Source: Notospermus geniculatus (lineage: Eukaryota > Nemertea > Pilidiophora > Heteronemertea > Lineidae). Taken from it: 64,000 nucleotides of DNA. The DNA lies in the NCBI GenBank assembly GCA_002633025.1, contig NMRB01000609.1:46283-110282 (forward strand). The letters are read 5' to 3'. The notes below the pieces were generated by a model. That model searched no databases and was not told the DNA's origin. It was given only the letters and a program-made list of their open reading frames with translations. The position numbers and the translations under genes were made by a program. Position 1 is the first letter of the stretch; each line of letters opens with the position of its first letter. This document shows positions 12,378-24,312 of the stretch, piece by piece.

Positions 12378-12700
12378 TTTTTAGCTCACACCTTTTTGAG
12401 CTACATGGACACATACTGGGTGTCCGTCATCCATCGTCCTCCGTCGTCGTTGTCGTCATACATGTCATAGTCCGTCACCAGGACACGTGTCGTAACCGCT
12501 GGCCCTATTGACACCAAACCTGGTCCAAATGTGGCCCTAGGTCCGATGACATCGGACGCCAAGTATCGGTCCAATTTGATTCCTGGCTAGGCCACTAGGC
12601 GACCAGAACAGAAAACCTAACCCTAAAATTTCTCCTGAACGAAGAGATAGGTCTTCACCAAAATTTTTTCGGAGGTATATCTCATTGCCATAATGCTTTT
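12378..12700 (+). repeat. GTC-rich interspersed repeat, copy 3, degenerate and truncated
   Basis: Begins TTTTTAGCTCACACC, has a CCGTCGTC-rich stretch at about 12425-12475, then diverged forms of the GTAACCGCTGG and GGCCACTAGG landmarks. It lacks the usual 3' end, so the right boundary is approximate. Confidence 0.65.
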
Positions 12701-14246
12701 GAAGTCCCGATCCGTAGTAGCTCAGTCGTTGCACCCCTTCCCCATGCACTGTTTGAATTATTTAGCTTTGGCTTCTAAGGTCAATCAAAGGAAAACTAAT
12801 AGATGAGATTGATATGTAATTGGCAATAATAATGATTATTGATGTACAGTCTCCACTGCCTGAAATCAATAGACAGCGAAATTCACAAATTACAGGCCAG
12901 CCATAGTGGACCGAAACATTTGCCCTGTTTGAAGTTGAGAGCATTCAAAGGTAAAGATACATAACAAAAACAGTTAAAGAGACATTACCATGGATAATGG
13001 ACCTAGCCTACGGCACACACAATATTTAAATGCCCCCCACGGAGATTTCAATGGAGAGGCTTGAAATAGATATAACAATTCAACAACTATATCGTGTTTT
13101 AATGCGATATAGCTTTTGAGTACTGAGTCAGACTTTGTAATGCTGCCAAGTTGGGTTCATGTCACCCTTTACTCTGTCAAATATATCGAACACTACCTCA
13201 AATATATTACTTTTTTGGCTGTTTTGTAGTATGGATTTACCCAAGGGTGCAGTATATTGAGTGAAATGAGTCATGTAGGCCGGCTCCCATATTTTTGGCC
13301 TGTTATTATAACTTAATGGAGGATAGTCGGTTTGCTTGTTGATTAAAATTTTCGTTTTCAGTGGATTTTACATACATGTATTTATCTTTAATCACTCATG
13401 CCCTACCTGCAGTAATTAAACTACCCTTTATGTCGTCGATTCTCATGAATCATTCCAGCCCTAATGACGTCAACGGGAACATCATTATTTCAAAAGCGAA
13501 GATACATTTACGATTAAATGTCATCCAGGGTAAGCCCAGCGATATCTTTTTCTAAATAATTAAGAGTTCGGATGACTGTATGTAATGACGTAGGTAGAGA
13601 GGATATTTTTGATCGTGGATGCCCCGAGGAAGAACCCAGGTATTTCCTCTGGCTTGTGAAGTTCAAAGCGTACATCATTGGTACTTTTCACCAAGTTTCC
13701 GCAACTGAGGGTGAGTTTGGATAAGTCTTCAAACAGTGACGTCAGAGGGGTATTTCCCAATGAAATGAGGTGAAGGATTTCCTGGGCCCTGTAACCCTTC
13801 GACCTTTCAATTATACCATCTGGGTTGCTCGACCCGGATCTTGGGTGTTTCCGTCTATAGGAGAAGTGAAGTTTGTGCGCAGTGACGTCAGTCGTTTGTT
13901 GTTTATTAGTTTATATTGCTACATTTGTATTATCAAGTACCCAATGACATTTTCCGTACGTTTGCCGCATCGTAAAAGGAGATGGAATGAAAACATTTAT
14001 TGAATGTTGAAAAGATGGAAATTAGACTCTGGAAATCATACATACTATGGCCATGGCCCTAGCTGGCATAGGGACAGGGAGATTTTACTTGATGTTCTCA
14101 GATGTCCCCGAAACGGACCCATGGGAGGGGGTACAGTCAAGTTCTTGAATTTGCAACTTATTTTTAAATGGTCGACTTGTGGATTTTGACTGTTAAGATG
14201 TACCGGGCGCCACTTCTTCACTTCTTTCCCCACGTGTCCTGGATCC
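12701..14246. other. Nothing recognised
   Basis: No supported coding exon or structured repeat. Confidence 0.4.
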
Positions 14247-14282
14247 CCACCACCACCACCGCCATCACCACCACCACCACCT
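14247..14282 (+). repeat. CCA/CCACC microsatellite
   Basis: A 36-bp run of CAC/ACC triplets with two interruptions. Confidence 0.85.
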
Positions 14283-17200
14283 ACCATACCCCCGCCTGTA
14301 GGATGTATTAATCGGGGAGAATTTGTTCAGTGTTTGTGTTTTACCTGTAATAAAAGCATATTTTGATCATCATATTTTTCGTTTAGGCCTGGGTACCGGA
14401 TATCGCTTCCTCTTCACAACTGATGTTCAGTTTTTCTGCCTCCTTTGATGAGTTGCAGATAAATCTCTACCACAGCTTAACTCTACAATTACATTAACGC
14501 ATTCTATTATCAAAGGACATTTACAGCTTTACAAACTACAAACACATAAAGTCCATTTCTGTAATGAATGACAGACCTGTGGAAAGAAAATATCTTTGAT
14601 GAATGTAGTTACCACTTGTTTCATGATTGACGCACGTTGTGGTATCGAGAGATACTCGTACATGTATCTACTTTGTGGTAATAAGCGACTCCATTATCTG
14701 CTTGTTTTGTTAGGCTTTCGGTGAAAATCAACCCGCAACTGTATTCGCAGGCTTTTCTCTTTGACTTTGACGCAAGTTCCTCGATTCCCTGTGGGCGTTT
14801 GACTTTCGTGATTTATCTGACTTTTCTGCCCTCCGTGAACAAGTATATTTTGATAACTTCAAGGACAAGACATTAAATTATTTCACAATAACTTGAAATA
14901 TGTCCTCAGAGCAAATGGGTGTCTATAAAGAATAAGTTGATGTTTCACTTATGCGACGCCTTTTAAAGTATTAAGTGTTGTTGCTATGATTTCACAGCAA
15001 GAAGAGTGTTGATACCCTAATCGAAAAGTAGGGAGTGACTGGAGTTGAAATCCATGCCATTATAGCTTTTACCACCGGATTGCTGTTCTTCGTCGGGGAC
15101 TCAGCCACAGTAGGAAGCGTTCGGGTAAAAATTCGTAACAATGGCAGGGTTTCAGATAACTTATAATGCAAATCGTCGGTTCGTAGGAAAACAATGAATG
15201 ATGAAATCTTTGTTGTCGAGCGAGGGAAACGAAAAGCAAACTTTGGGTTTGAAAAGTCAGTTGTTAAGATGTTTGTCAGTATTCCCTGAACTGGCAACCT
15301 TCAGCTTTGGTCGTGGTCTTCGTCGATAAATTGGCATCCCTCTGCTTTGGGTGATGGTCTTGGCCCATCTAGGCTTTTGGCCTAATCACTTATGTGTAGA
15401 TTCTCAGTGCCTCTGTATCACTGAGTATAATACAGGGCGGCCGGCTCATTGGATGCACTCGATTCTTTTAGGCTGTTTACTGAGAGGACGGTAAAGTTGA
15501 GTGAAATCTCGTCCAAGAGTCGAATTTGCAGCCTCTTAAACATGAATCCAACTTTTAACCACTACGCCATCCCGTCCCTCAATTTCACAAGCGCCCTAAA
15601 TCACAATTCTCTGCAACAGTTGATCCACCTTTACAAGTACACAAGGAATGGTTCCTATTTGTGTTGAACAAATATGATGTCCTTGATTTTTATCATCTGA
15701 TCATTAGATGCAATACCTCCAACTGAGTCTATTATTAGAGTGTCATATGTTGCAATTACCCATACTGACTAAAGAAGCCATCCATAAACCATTGCATGTC
15801 AGCTAATCTCGTTTCCTCCCACTGTGCATGACAAAAATAATCTATTTCCACATCCCATTTAGGCTTCCGTATGTGACGATCTTAGCTCATTAGACCCTTC
15901 TGCGGGAAGCTGGACAAATTTGTGATTGCGTGTATCCCCCTGTTACCTTTCTAGTTAAATGTCGTGCTTTCTTCCTGCGATGTTGGACGACAAAAAGTCC
16001 CAAAGATCAAAGCGGTTCGTACATTCAATATAGCCAACCTTTGCTGCGTTTTTTTTCTTCGCAGGGGAAGGTAGTCACAGGGGAGTTGGTGCTCTAATGA
16101 CAGGGAGTGGACACTTTGATTAGCACTTCTTTTATCTCTCTGTGAGATGATGATCCACGCCTGGTGCGCTTGTGGATGATCACCGATTCAGCTGATGCCA
16201 CTCTCTTGTCCTGGTGTCACGTGTACTTTCTTCACGATTTCGTGACAGAGATTATCATTTCCTATGAAGCCCAATCAAGAAACTTTCAATCGTCAAATTC
16301 GGATAAATGTGTCATTTCTAATGCTTCACCAGGAAGAAGCTGTCATCATAACCTCCTGGGGACGAAGGAACAAACGTCTACCAGATGTTTAAGTTGCCAG
16401 TTTAAAAGAAATTCAGGGAACTCTCGTATTAAATGTTTACAATTCGAACTACAGCACCTTTAAGAAGACGGTGTTGGCGAGGATCCCCTGTATTTTGGAT
16501 TGGTAGACCAACAAGCCTCATGACGCTAATTTGGCTTGAAGATCGTTGTAAAATGGAAATCTTGTGGACGCTGCGCTCTACTTCTTTTCTGGAGTCAGTT
16601 CTCAGTGTGAGCCCAGGGGTGTGGGTGTTATAATGTTTTGGGAAACCCCGTGTGCTTTTCCTTCGAACACCACTCCTCCCTGGACGTGGTGACGAAAAGG
16701 AACAATCATGGCAGTCCACACTTATTGTTGATTAGGAGCCTGCGCCCTGGTGGCAGCTAATTAAATTGTCTCCAGAACCAGTCCCAGTGCTCGAGGTTAT
16801 GTCGTGCCGCCATCTCGGTCACCCAACAATTAATTAGCTGTATCTATGGAGACTGACCGGCCGAGATTGACCGACAGCTGATCCAAATCACTCATAATAG
16901 AAAGAGCCATCTGATTCATTGATAGATCGCTCCAAGATACTTATATCAAATTGAGTGGGAGACTCAGTCATCTGTAATTGTGTTTGAATTGGCTGGCCAC
17001 TTCCTTGCTATCTAATCCACTGTCTGCTCAGCCATTTTCATTCAGGGGAGCAGCTGATTATATTCATGGGCTGTGTACATTGTGGCCCGCTAGCCTTCCT
17101 GCTTCGGTCTAACTTGACCTGTCAAAGACGAACCAAGCTTTTCTTCAAGCTAGCCTGTCTTTCTTCTCTATTTCCACATAGATGTACACGTGATGTATGT

Positions 17201-18219
17201 ACATGTCGGCACTCTCTGAGACCTGTCATGCCTGTGTAGGTGGATATCACTCCATTTTGGACATGTACATTGCTCAGCCTGTTTCGTTAATTTACCTCTG
17301 TAATGAGGACACCTCTCTTCTATGGCCACGGAACAGTTGTCTGTCTCAAAATTCTTTGGTAACGGTGTACCGGTGTACCATATTTTGATGTTTTCCAGTA
17401 ATGGAAAACTTTGGTAGAGACTTTTGTTCTTTTTCTCGTACCGTAGCTTTGGATGTTACCTGATGACCATGTTTTACGATCTTTTGTGTCAGTCAGCCAC
17501 GATTGAAAAACTGCCTGTTTGCTGGGCATGCTAAAGGTCTTGAGCTTGGCTTGATGGCTTTTTCCGGAATGGTGGCTAGCTGGCATGAAAAACGCTGTGT
17601 TTTCAAACTGGCCGCAGCAGCAGTTAGTGTACCTAAGTATTATCAAACGTTATATCTTACTTTATTGTATCATTATATCATATTTTGACTTTTTGTGCTG
17701 CAGAAACCTTAAAGGTCAGCTAAATCTACGAAACTGGACCCTGGTTACAGTTATTGAGAAGCCAGTGTTGTTTAAGAAGGAACGTCTGACTTCCCTTTGA
17801 ATAACCTGACCTTTGCTTCTGTACTTTTCCATGTGGGCTGTTGTGTGATCTGTTGAGTTACTGGAGATGAAAAATCATCCATGCCCAACGGCGACGTCCA
17901 CGAAAAAAAGACAAAATGCTGCTGGCTGGCAGCATCGAGGAACTTGCAAAGATGTACGGTAGGAGCTCAAAACTGTTTTGCGGCATCCAAAAGGTCGCGA
18001 TCGTAATCCACACTGACTGTCTGGAAACGTCTCAAACTACCCTGATAGCAAAGATTGGTGGCCCACAGGTGGCAGAACTGAAGAGGGGCAACAGCGGATC
18101 GGGGCCAGCAAGGTCTTTGATGGCCCACCGTTGTACCACTGGCAACAATGGAACATAAAGAGCTCTCCTTACTGTCGAACCAAAGAAGAAAGCACAAAAA
18201 ATTGACACACAAAGTGGTA
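14283..18219. other. Long gene-free stretch, low in repeats
   Basis: Nearly 4 kb with no convincing exon and, unlike the rest of the window, no recognisable MITE. The interval 16740-16990 is rich in AATTAATTAG-like homeodomain-type sites and unbroken unique sequence, so it is a candidate conserved regulatory element; that is inference only. Confidence 0.35.
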
Positions 18220-18406
18220 AATATCAAGAAGTCAACTTCCAGGACTTAGCAAATTTTCGACCCCAACCGGGGTCTTCTTCAGGCTGGCACTTTTCCACAC
18301 TAGATTTCAGAAAAGACTCAACTAGATTTCAGAAAACTAGACTTCAGAAAAGTGCCCGGTTGGGGTCGAAAATTTGCTAAATCCTGGAAGTTGACTTCTT
18401 GATATT
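18220..18406. repeat. Inverted-repeat element carrying hammerhead-like sequence
   Basis: Left arm 18220-18265 and right arm 18356-18406 are reverse complements, with an AGATTTCAG-containing centre. On the minus strand of the left arm, CTGAAGA (18276-18282), a GACCCC-type hairpin and GAAA (18255-18258) reproduce the 7091-7165 motif, with a GTC triplet before CTGG. The right arm has lost the CTGAAGA part. Confidence 0.65.
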
Positions 18407-18409
18407 ACA

Positions 18410-18531
18410 GAGTTTAAGAGATCACACGCTAACGCTAACGTTTACGTTAACGCTATTTCTGCCGTGTATTTCATGTACAAAAAAAACTGTTAACGTAAAT
18501 GTTATCGTTAGCGTGTGATCTCTTAAACTCC
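18410..18531. repeat. MITE with ~43-bp terminal inverted repeats
   Basis: Ends GAGTTTAAGAGATCACACG and its reverse complement, followed inward by CTAACG repeats. About 120 bp, non-coding. Confidence 0.85.
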
Positions 18532-18884
18532 CTATTTACTCCTTTCTGTGGATCGTTACTGCAGTTTAAAGATGAAGTTTACAACCGAAGGACATCTTGA
18601 CCTTTTACTCAATGGCTTTTGTGATAAAATACAACACGATGTGAGCGAGGAATGACTCGAGTGAGCGAAGATGATGGCCACCACGTTCAGATCTGACAAT
18701 GCTGAGTAGATTCATATCGCTGAGCCCTCCTCTGGGAAAACACGAATGAAGACTTGTTGACCTTTTGGTGTCCATTGTTAGAAAATCACTACTCCTGCTG
18801 AAATGAATGGGCTGCTTTCTGTGTACCAGGAATGGTCAGTAAAGTGCCATTGACCAACGCGGTTTTTCAGCTTGATTCCAGGGT
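18532..18884. other. Nothing recognised
   Basis: No ORF or repeat of note. Confidence 0.4.
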
Positions 18885-18986
18885 CCATATTCATAAACAT
18901 ACTTAAGTCAAAGTGCGATACTTATCTTTTGTGTTAAACAAAGGATAAGTGCCACACTTAGATTTAAGTAGTTTTATGAATAAGGG
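18885..18986. repeat. ATTCATAAA-type MITE, copy 1
   Basis: Near-palindromic ~100 bp with ATTCATAAA..ACTTAA arms around an ACTTATCTTTTGTGTT centre. Same family as 21276-21384. Confidence 0.85.
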
Positions 18987-20418
18987 CACAGAGTGGTAGG
19001 ATCAGCAATTCGCCATTTCACCCTGATGTACCGTATAGTACCATTGAGAACAGCTTCCCTTGGGTTCTGACCTTCAACAGTCATTCTCCAACCGACAAGA
19101 CAGAAATGCCGCATCTGCTGACGACAGGGCGATGTTTTCCTCGTCTTCTTATTGTCCCGTGATAGTTATCTCCTTCACTTGATGATGACTGGCAGTCAAT
19201 CCTCCGATAAATGAATGAAGTGGGGGGGGGGCATGTTGTATTGACACATCACTAAATGACTCTGTGAGGTCTGTTGTTGTTCGTTCGGAAAGGGAAGCTG
19301 GACGAAAAGAGATTGAAAAATGACTATAGATGCGAGATGATCTACATTTACCAGAATGACACTCTCTCAAACAAGTCAAGGACGAAAAGGTCTATTAAGA
19401 GGAAATCACTGACTTTGAGCTAGCAACAAGGTGTTATTAGAGAACGATGGTGATGTAGTGACAGGGTTAAAGGATGCAGGGGTAATTATCAGCAGGAAGG
19501 GGAGTTGTAATTGGCCTCTAAACGGAAGCAACTTGATGTACAAATAGTGTGACATCCTTTCACTGAGCATTAGGATTGAGGTTTTAAAGGGACCCAGAGT
19601 CAGCTTGCTATTAGGCTTTTACTTCAGATAGGATTTAATGTATTTGTACAACAGAAAGGAAGTTAAGCGACGAAAAAATTCTCTGTCGCAAAATTACCGA
19701 GATGGCTTTTTATCCATCCTGGCCATCTTCCGACCACTTTTGAAAAAAAAATCTTCCTTACTTAAAAGTATTTGTTAGTTTGTAATCGTACATGTAGGCT
19801 ACATGTCTAGCTAGTAACCTAGTTTGTAATCGTACATGTAGGCTAGCTAGTAGCCTACTCAAGCTCATCAACTAGGCCTACCTCATTCCCTCCACGTCAT
19901 CCAACTTGTTAATTAACAATACTGATATTACTTGTAATCTGCTTTACAATTACAGGTTTGTAATAGAAATTTAGTAAAACCATTTGCATTTGTTTGAACC
20001 CTTCACAATGCATTACAAATACAGAGTCCATTGTCAAATTGAAATTCATTAGACTATTGTTCTGGATTCCGTGAACCCCAGACTACGAAATGGTTTTGTT
20101 CGTAATAATACTTTAACCCATGAAACAGTTGTATTGGTCATTCATCATCTTACAAAATAAGTCTAGTTTGACATTGTTAAACCTTGCCTGTAGTGACAAA
20201 CTACGAGTGGTACATGTAAATTGTCATTACTGGCATGTGTCAGTGCATTGCCACGGCTCCCACATAAGATGTTCATTTGAAAAAGGACTTTTCAAAAGTC
20301 TTTAATTGTCCCCTGAACGGGAGTTGGTCAGAATAAACAATATAAATTGTCTGGTGATTTATTGGGCATGGCTTGTGTTGAAAGCCGGCAGACCTTGTTC
20401 CTCTGCTCCTTGTTCGTT
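18987..20418. other. No gene recognised
   Basis: Non-coding. A ~45-bp phrase (TTTGTAATCGTACATGTAGG) is tandemly duplicated at about 19780-19855. Confidence 0.4.
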
Positions 20419-20655
20419 GGACAGGTGTAACATAAGCTTTTTATAATACAGGTAGTACATCTTCAGTCGCTTTGTGAGTTGCGTTCTGATCGTTCTAACA
20501 AAAGAGAGGATCTTTAGTCTTAGTGTGAAATGAGTTTTTATTGGATTCAAGCAAGTAGAACCTCAGTAGTTCAACCTACCATTTCGTTGGAAACAAGCAA
20601 GACATCGTTCTGATTTTTTTGTGTTACCGGTACTGGGATTCTTGTCTACTGTCAG
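20419..20655 (+). promoter_or_regulatory. Promoter/5' exon module of FN2 gene A
   Basis: Upstream part shares GGACAGGTGTAACATAA with the modules of genes D, F and G. The 5' exon part (from about 20503) shares AGAGAGGAT..TTAGTCTTAGTGTGAAATGAGT with all copies and ends in CTGTCAG before a GTGGGT donor at 20656. Here the upstream ORF is frame-changed by a two-base insertion in the T run, so it no longer reads MSLLDS. Pairing with the ATG exon at 22792 is inferred from the shared layout. Confidence 0.65.
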
Positions 20656-20773
20656 GTGGGTATAAGGTCGTTCTTATTTCCTTCAGTTTACGGTTTCAAA
20701 AGGGGTAGTCGAGGTGTACCGTATTTTAACGAACCTTTTTAGGTACCGCATTCACAAAGCCCCCGTAACTTAA

Positions 20774-21049
20774 AGGGGGTTTACACGATTCAACATATTG
20801 AAACCTGAAAGGTGTTGAGCGTTGTTGAAACCTGTTGAACCGTCTAAACCCCTTTCAGCACCTATCAACAGGTCTTTCAACAGCTTTCAACAAGTTGCCA
20901 AAATAGCTTCATGTTACTATTTCTGGCAACATGTTGAAAGTTGTTGAAAGACCGTGTTGAAAGGGGGTTTAGACATGTTAGACGGCTCAACAGGTTTCAA
21001 CAGCTTACACCCTTCAACAAATGTTGAACCGTGTACATGTAAACCCCCT
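20774..21049. repeat. TTAA-type MITE, AGGGGGTTTACAC family
   Basis: Terminal AGGGGGTTTACAC and the reverse complement at the right end, with many internal GTTGAAA/TTTCAACA inverted motifs. Flanked by TTAA on the left and TTAG on the right, suggesting a piggyBac-like TTAA target. A related element lies at 31497-31732. Confidence 0.75.
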
Positions 21050-21050
21050 T

Positions 21051-21184
21051 TAGGCTTCCTGTACATAGAAGTATACGGTATACGAAAACGCCATTTAACA
21101 AAGGCTTCAAGTGGATTCACGACCGTGAAGCCATTGTTAACCGCGGTATTCGTATACCGTATAGTTCTATGTAAAGGAAGCCTA
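21051..21184. repeat. MITE with TAGGCTTCCTGTACATAGAA ends
   Basis: A 134-bp inverted-repeat element abutting the previous one. Its internal GTGAAGCCATTGTTAAC is shared with elements in the 3' regions of FN2 genes E and H. A lone left end recurs at about 21625. Confidence 0.8.
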
Positions 21185-21275
21185 AAGGACACGCAAATCC
21201 TTTGTCACGCTGATAGATAATGAACAATTGGTTGCCGCAAATGGACAATAGTTTACACACTCCCGTAAGTTACCA

Positions 21276-21384
21276 GGACCTGTATTCATAAAACTACTTA
21301 AGTCTAGGTGTGATACTTATCTTTTGTGTTGAACAAAGGATAAGTGCCACACTTAGACTTAAGTAGTTTTATGAATACGGGTCC
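21276..21384. repeat. ATTCATAAA-type MITE, copy 2
   Basis: Near-perfect 109-bp palindrome ending GGACCTG / CGGGTCC, same family as 18885-18986. Confidence 0.9.
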
Positions 21385-21389
21385 AGAGC

Positions 21390-21625
21390 TTCGTGGAAAA
21401 GGTCCCTGAACTTGTTCATCGACAGGTACACTGCATGTAATAGACTGATGCACTGTACATTGTAGATCAGTCTATGTCAGAAAACTGAGAATTCTACCAA
21501 TATTCTGGTTACGAACTTTCCAAACGTACCAATTTTCCTGGGTAGGGATTTTCCATGTACCCATTTTCCACGTATAGACTGTACGTGGAAAACGTGGAAG
21601 ACCAGTTTTTCTGTTACCATTCGTT
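21390..21625 (+). repeat. Partial duplicate of the region upstream of FN2-A exon 1
   Basis: Matches 22472-22770 closely over the AAGGTCCCTGAACTTGTTC to CTGTTACCATTCGT interval. The match stops about 20 bp short of where the FN2-A signal-peptide exon would begin; an element of the TAGGCTTCC type follows instead. It may be the remnant of a lost gene copy. Confidence 0.7.
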
Positions 21626-22015
21626 AGGCTTCCTGTACATAGAAGTATACGGTATTCGGTATTTGGTGCACGTTTCGTAATGCACGCGTATACTAGAAAA
21701 CGAACAAGCTTATTTCAATGAGCGGGTTACATAGCCCTATACGAGGAACGGTGCACGCTATTCGCGTATACAAGGAATCGCGCTTGCACGATTTTTCCTC
21801 TGCGTATTGACCATAGTCGGGAGAATAGGCATAGATTGGTCAGTTTACTCATTTCTAAATGATATTTTTCGTTGATTTTCAGCAGAAATATATCAAAAAC
21901 AAAGTAAATAGTGTCTGGTTGTGAAACAAAGTTCAGGTTCGATAATTCAGCAAAGGAAATATTTTACAGAGTGCAGGGCCGTATTTAAAGGGGGGCAGCC
22001 TACCAAAAAACGTGA

Positions 22016-22070
22016 TTATGGTTCCCCGATCTTAAGATCGGGAACCATATTGTTTTTGGTCTTGGTGTCT

Positions 22071-22102
<32 letters not shown>

Positions 22103-22456
22103 ATCTGTCTGTGTGTGTGTGTGTGTGTCCGTCTGTCACGCCTTCATATCTTATCTCCTTCAACAGCTGCAGTCCCGGTAACATATCCTACCCCTAGGTT
22201 TGTCAACCTGGGCAATCCAATGAGCTAATAAGTTTCAACATCAGATGCCTCCATCATGATGTAATCAACATATCAGACTTGATATTTTTGTCCGTCACGC
22301 TTTTATCTGATGCCATAACTCGGCTCCTTTAACACCTAGTGCAATGAAAATAGGTTCTACCCTTAGGTTTTCATACCCTAGGAATCCAATGGACTGATTA
22401 CTTTTGACCTGAGATGTTGGGGTCATGGTGATATCGATATCACGAAATTGATATTT
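22016..22456 (+). repeat. Interspersed repeat starting with a hairpin and a TG microsatellite
   Basis: A perfect GGTTCCCGATC / GATCGGGAACC-type hairpin at about 22020-22046 is followed by a (TG)n run at 22071-22128 and a body with two GTC(T/C)GTCACGC landmarks. The organisation parallels the GTC-rich family: hairpin, simple repeat, degenerate tandem body. Confidence 0.6.
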
Positions 22457-22513
22457 NCTCCCGTAAGTTACGAGAGCTTGGAAAAGGTCCCTGAACTTGT
22501 TCATCGACAGGTA

Positions 22514-22619
22514 CAATGGGTGATTTCAAAGTTGGTTTTGAGACCAGTTTTACAATGCTTTAATGCATTGTAAAACCGGTGTTAAAACGAACTTTGAAAT
22601 CACCCATTGCATGTAATAG
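22514..22619. repeat. 106-bp palindromic MITE inserted in a duplicated segment
   Basis: Ends CAATGGGTGATTTC and its reverse complement. The duplicate segment at 21390-21625 lacks it and reads straight through, so this is an occupied/empty-site pair. Confidence 0.85.
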
Positions 22620-22791
22620 ACCGATGCACTGTAGATCAGTTGATGTCAGAAAACTGAGAATTCTACCAATATTCTGGTTACGAACTTTCCAAACGTATCA
22701 ATTTTCCTGGGTAGGAATTTTCCATGTACCAATTTTCCGGGTATTACCAGTTTTTCTGTTACCATTCGTAACTGACATGTTCCTTTTCAGA

Positions 22792-24038
22792 ATGCGGGCC
22801 CTGTCCATTGTGGTAATCTTGGTCATTGTATCATCAGTGCAGAGTACAAGTAGGTTTTACTTTCCATTCGCGTTTCAACGAATTTCCGAGACGCGATTTC
22901 AGGCACATTGGTGACCCAGTTCGGCCAAACCCAGCGAAAGTCGCTGAACACCACAGGGTTGATATTATGTAGGGAGTGCCATCACAATGAAAAAACGACG
23001 GTCAGTGGCAAATAAAACCTTATCGATTGTGCAACAAAGGGCAGGTACATGTATGATCAAGGCCTATGTCACTCCCGTGACTTTGGCCCTGATTGGTCGA
23101 TGTTGCTTTGAGGTATGATAAGTGTATATACGGCCCCAAGATCTAGGCCAAGTTCGATTTTGGGCGTGCTGTGTGACTCCTATTATGGCCACTAGGGGGC
23201 GTTTTGTGAAAAAATGAAAAATGGCTATTTTATGCAAACGATTTGAGCTAGAATGCTCAAATTTGAATCATAGGTACATCTAGCCATGTTATATCATATA
23301 TATAACGGGTTTTTTGTTTAACATGCTTTTGATGGGAAAATAGGTCAAATAACGAAAAACTGTCCGATATTTTGGCTTTGCCTTGTCTGCGCTCTAGCGT
23401 CTTCAGTTTTTGACGGATCGTTTTCATATTGCGTATGTGTATGTATCCCCGCAAGATCTAGGCCAAGTTAGATTTTGGGTGTGCTGCGACTCCTAATATG
23501 GCCACTAGGGCCGTTTTGTGAAAAAAATGAAATATGGTTATTTTACGCAAACGATTTGATCTAGAATGCTCAAATTTGAACTGTAGGTACATCTAATCAT
23601 GTTACATCATATACACCTACATGTATATAATGGGTTTCTTATTTAACCTAATTTTGATGGGAAAATAGGTCAAATAACGAAAAATTGGCCAATATTTAGG
23701 CTTTGCCGTATCTGCACTTGTTGCATCTTCAGTTTTTGACAGTTCGTTTTTGTATTGCGTATGTGTATATATGACTCCAAGATCTAGGCGCTGCGATTCC
23801 AAATAGCCAAGCGGGCACTGCGCCATTGGTGCTATTTTTATTCACCTTGTTGTTTGAATTTGCAGATAAAGTGACGTTGGGAGGCGCTGTGAAATGCCAG
23901 TTTCCATTCTACTACAAGGGTGTGAAGTACACTTCCTGCACAGATGTTGGTGTTTCCTCGGGGAAATGGTGTTACACAAACAATTGGGCGTACTGTAAAC
24001 CTTCGGAATCCGATGAAGACCCCGATTGCTGTTTATAA
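22792..24038 (+). CDS. FN2 gene A: secreted single-FN2-domain mini-protein
   Basis: Two coding exons, 22792-22849 and 23866-24038, joined in phase 1, give 76 residues. Exon 1 starts one base after a TTTTCAG acceptor and encodes a signal peptide (MRALSIVVILVIVSSVQS). Exon 2 encodes one FN2-like domain: CQFPFYY..YTSC, then WCYTNNWAYC, ending in a tail with two adjacent cysteines. Cys1-Cys2 spacing (13 residues) is as in classical FN2, but only 7 residues separate WC from the last domain Cys, about half the usual number. Six cysteines in total. The intron holds a tandem interspersed repeat. Sister to gene B. FN2 domains bind collagen, glycans or lipids in other proteins; the ligand here is unknown. 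Confidence 0.85.
23110..23810 (+). repeat. Tandem interspersed repeat in the FN2-A intron
   Basis: The phrase AAGATCTAGGCCAAGTT recurs at about 23138 and 23452, and truncated at about 23780, a ~315-bp unit. Elements such as GGCCACTAGGGGGC and TATATAACGGGTTTTT are clearly related to the body of the GTC-rich family at 8731-10003. Confidence 0.75.
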
Positions 24039-24312
24039 ATTTGTGTCATCATTCCTGTCTTTCTCTTTATCATGACGTTCAACACTGTATTTCTTTGACT
24101 CTTATTCTGAATGTGACGACACTAAGGATGCTGGCTGAACTTAACAATTCTCATGTATTCTACCGTACAGAGATCGAAATTTAAGAAAATAGTTTTTCTC
24201 ACAACAAATTCCTTTGTTCCTTTATTTCATTTCTAATCAAAGTCCATCCATCTCCGCAGTCCTTTCTGGGAAAGAAATGGGAGTCCACGGAATGCAGGAC
24301 CTAGTTACAATA
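24039..24312 (+). other. 3' flank of FN2-A, duplicated after FN2-B
   Basis: Closely matches 25513-25765, including ACAATTCTCATGTATTCTACC and CAAAGTCCATCCATCTCCGC. This supports origin of A and B by local duplication. No canonical AATAAA is evident. Confidence 0.6.

Noticed and set aside
23826-24038. ORF starting inside the FN2-A intron and running into the domain exon
   Set aside because: It begins at a TTG in intron sequence. The acceptor at 23865 and the separate signal-peptide exon at 22792 explain the gene better.
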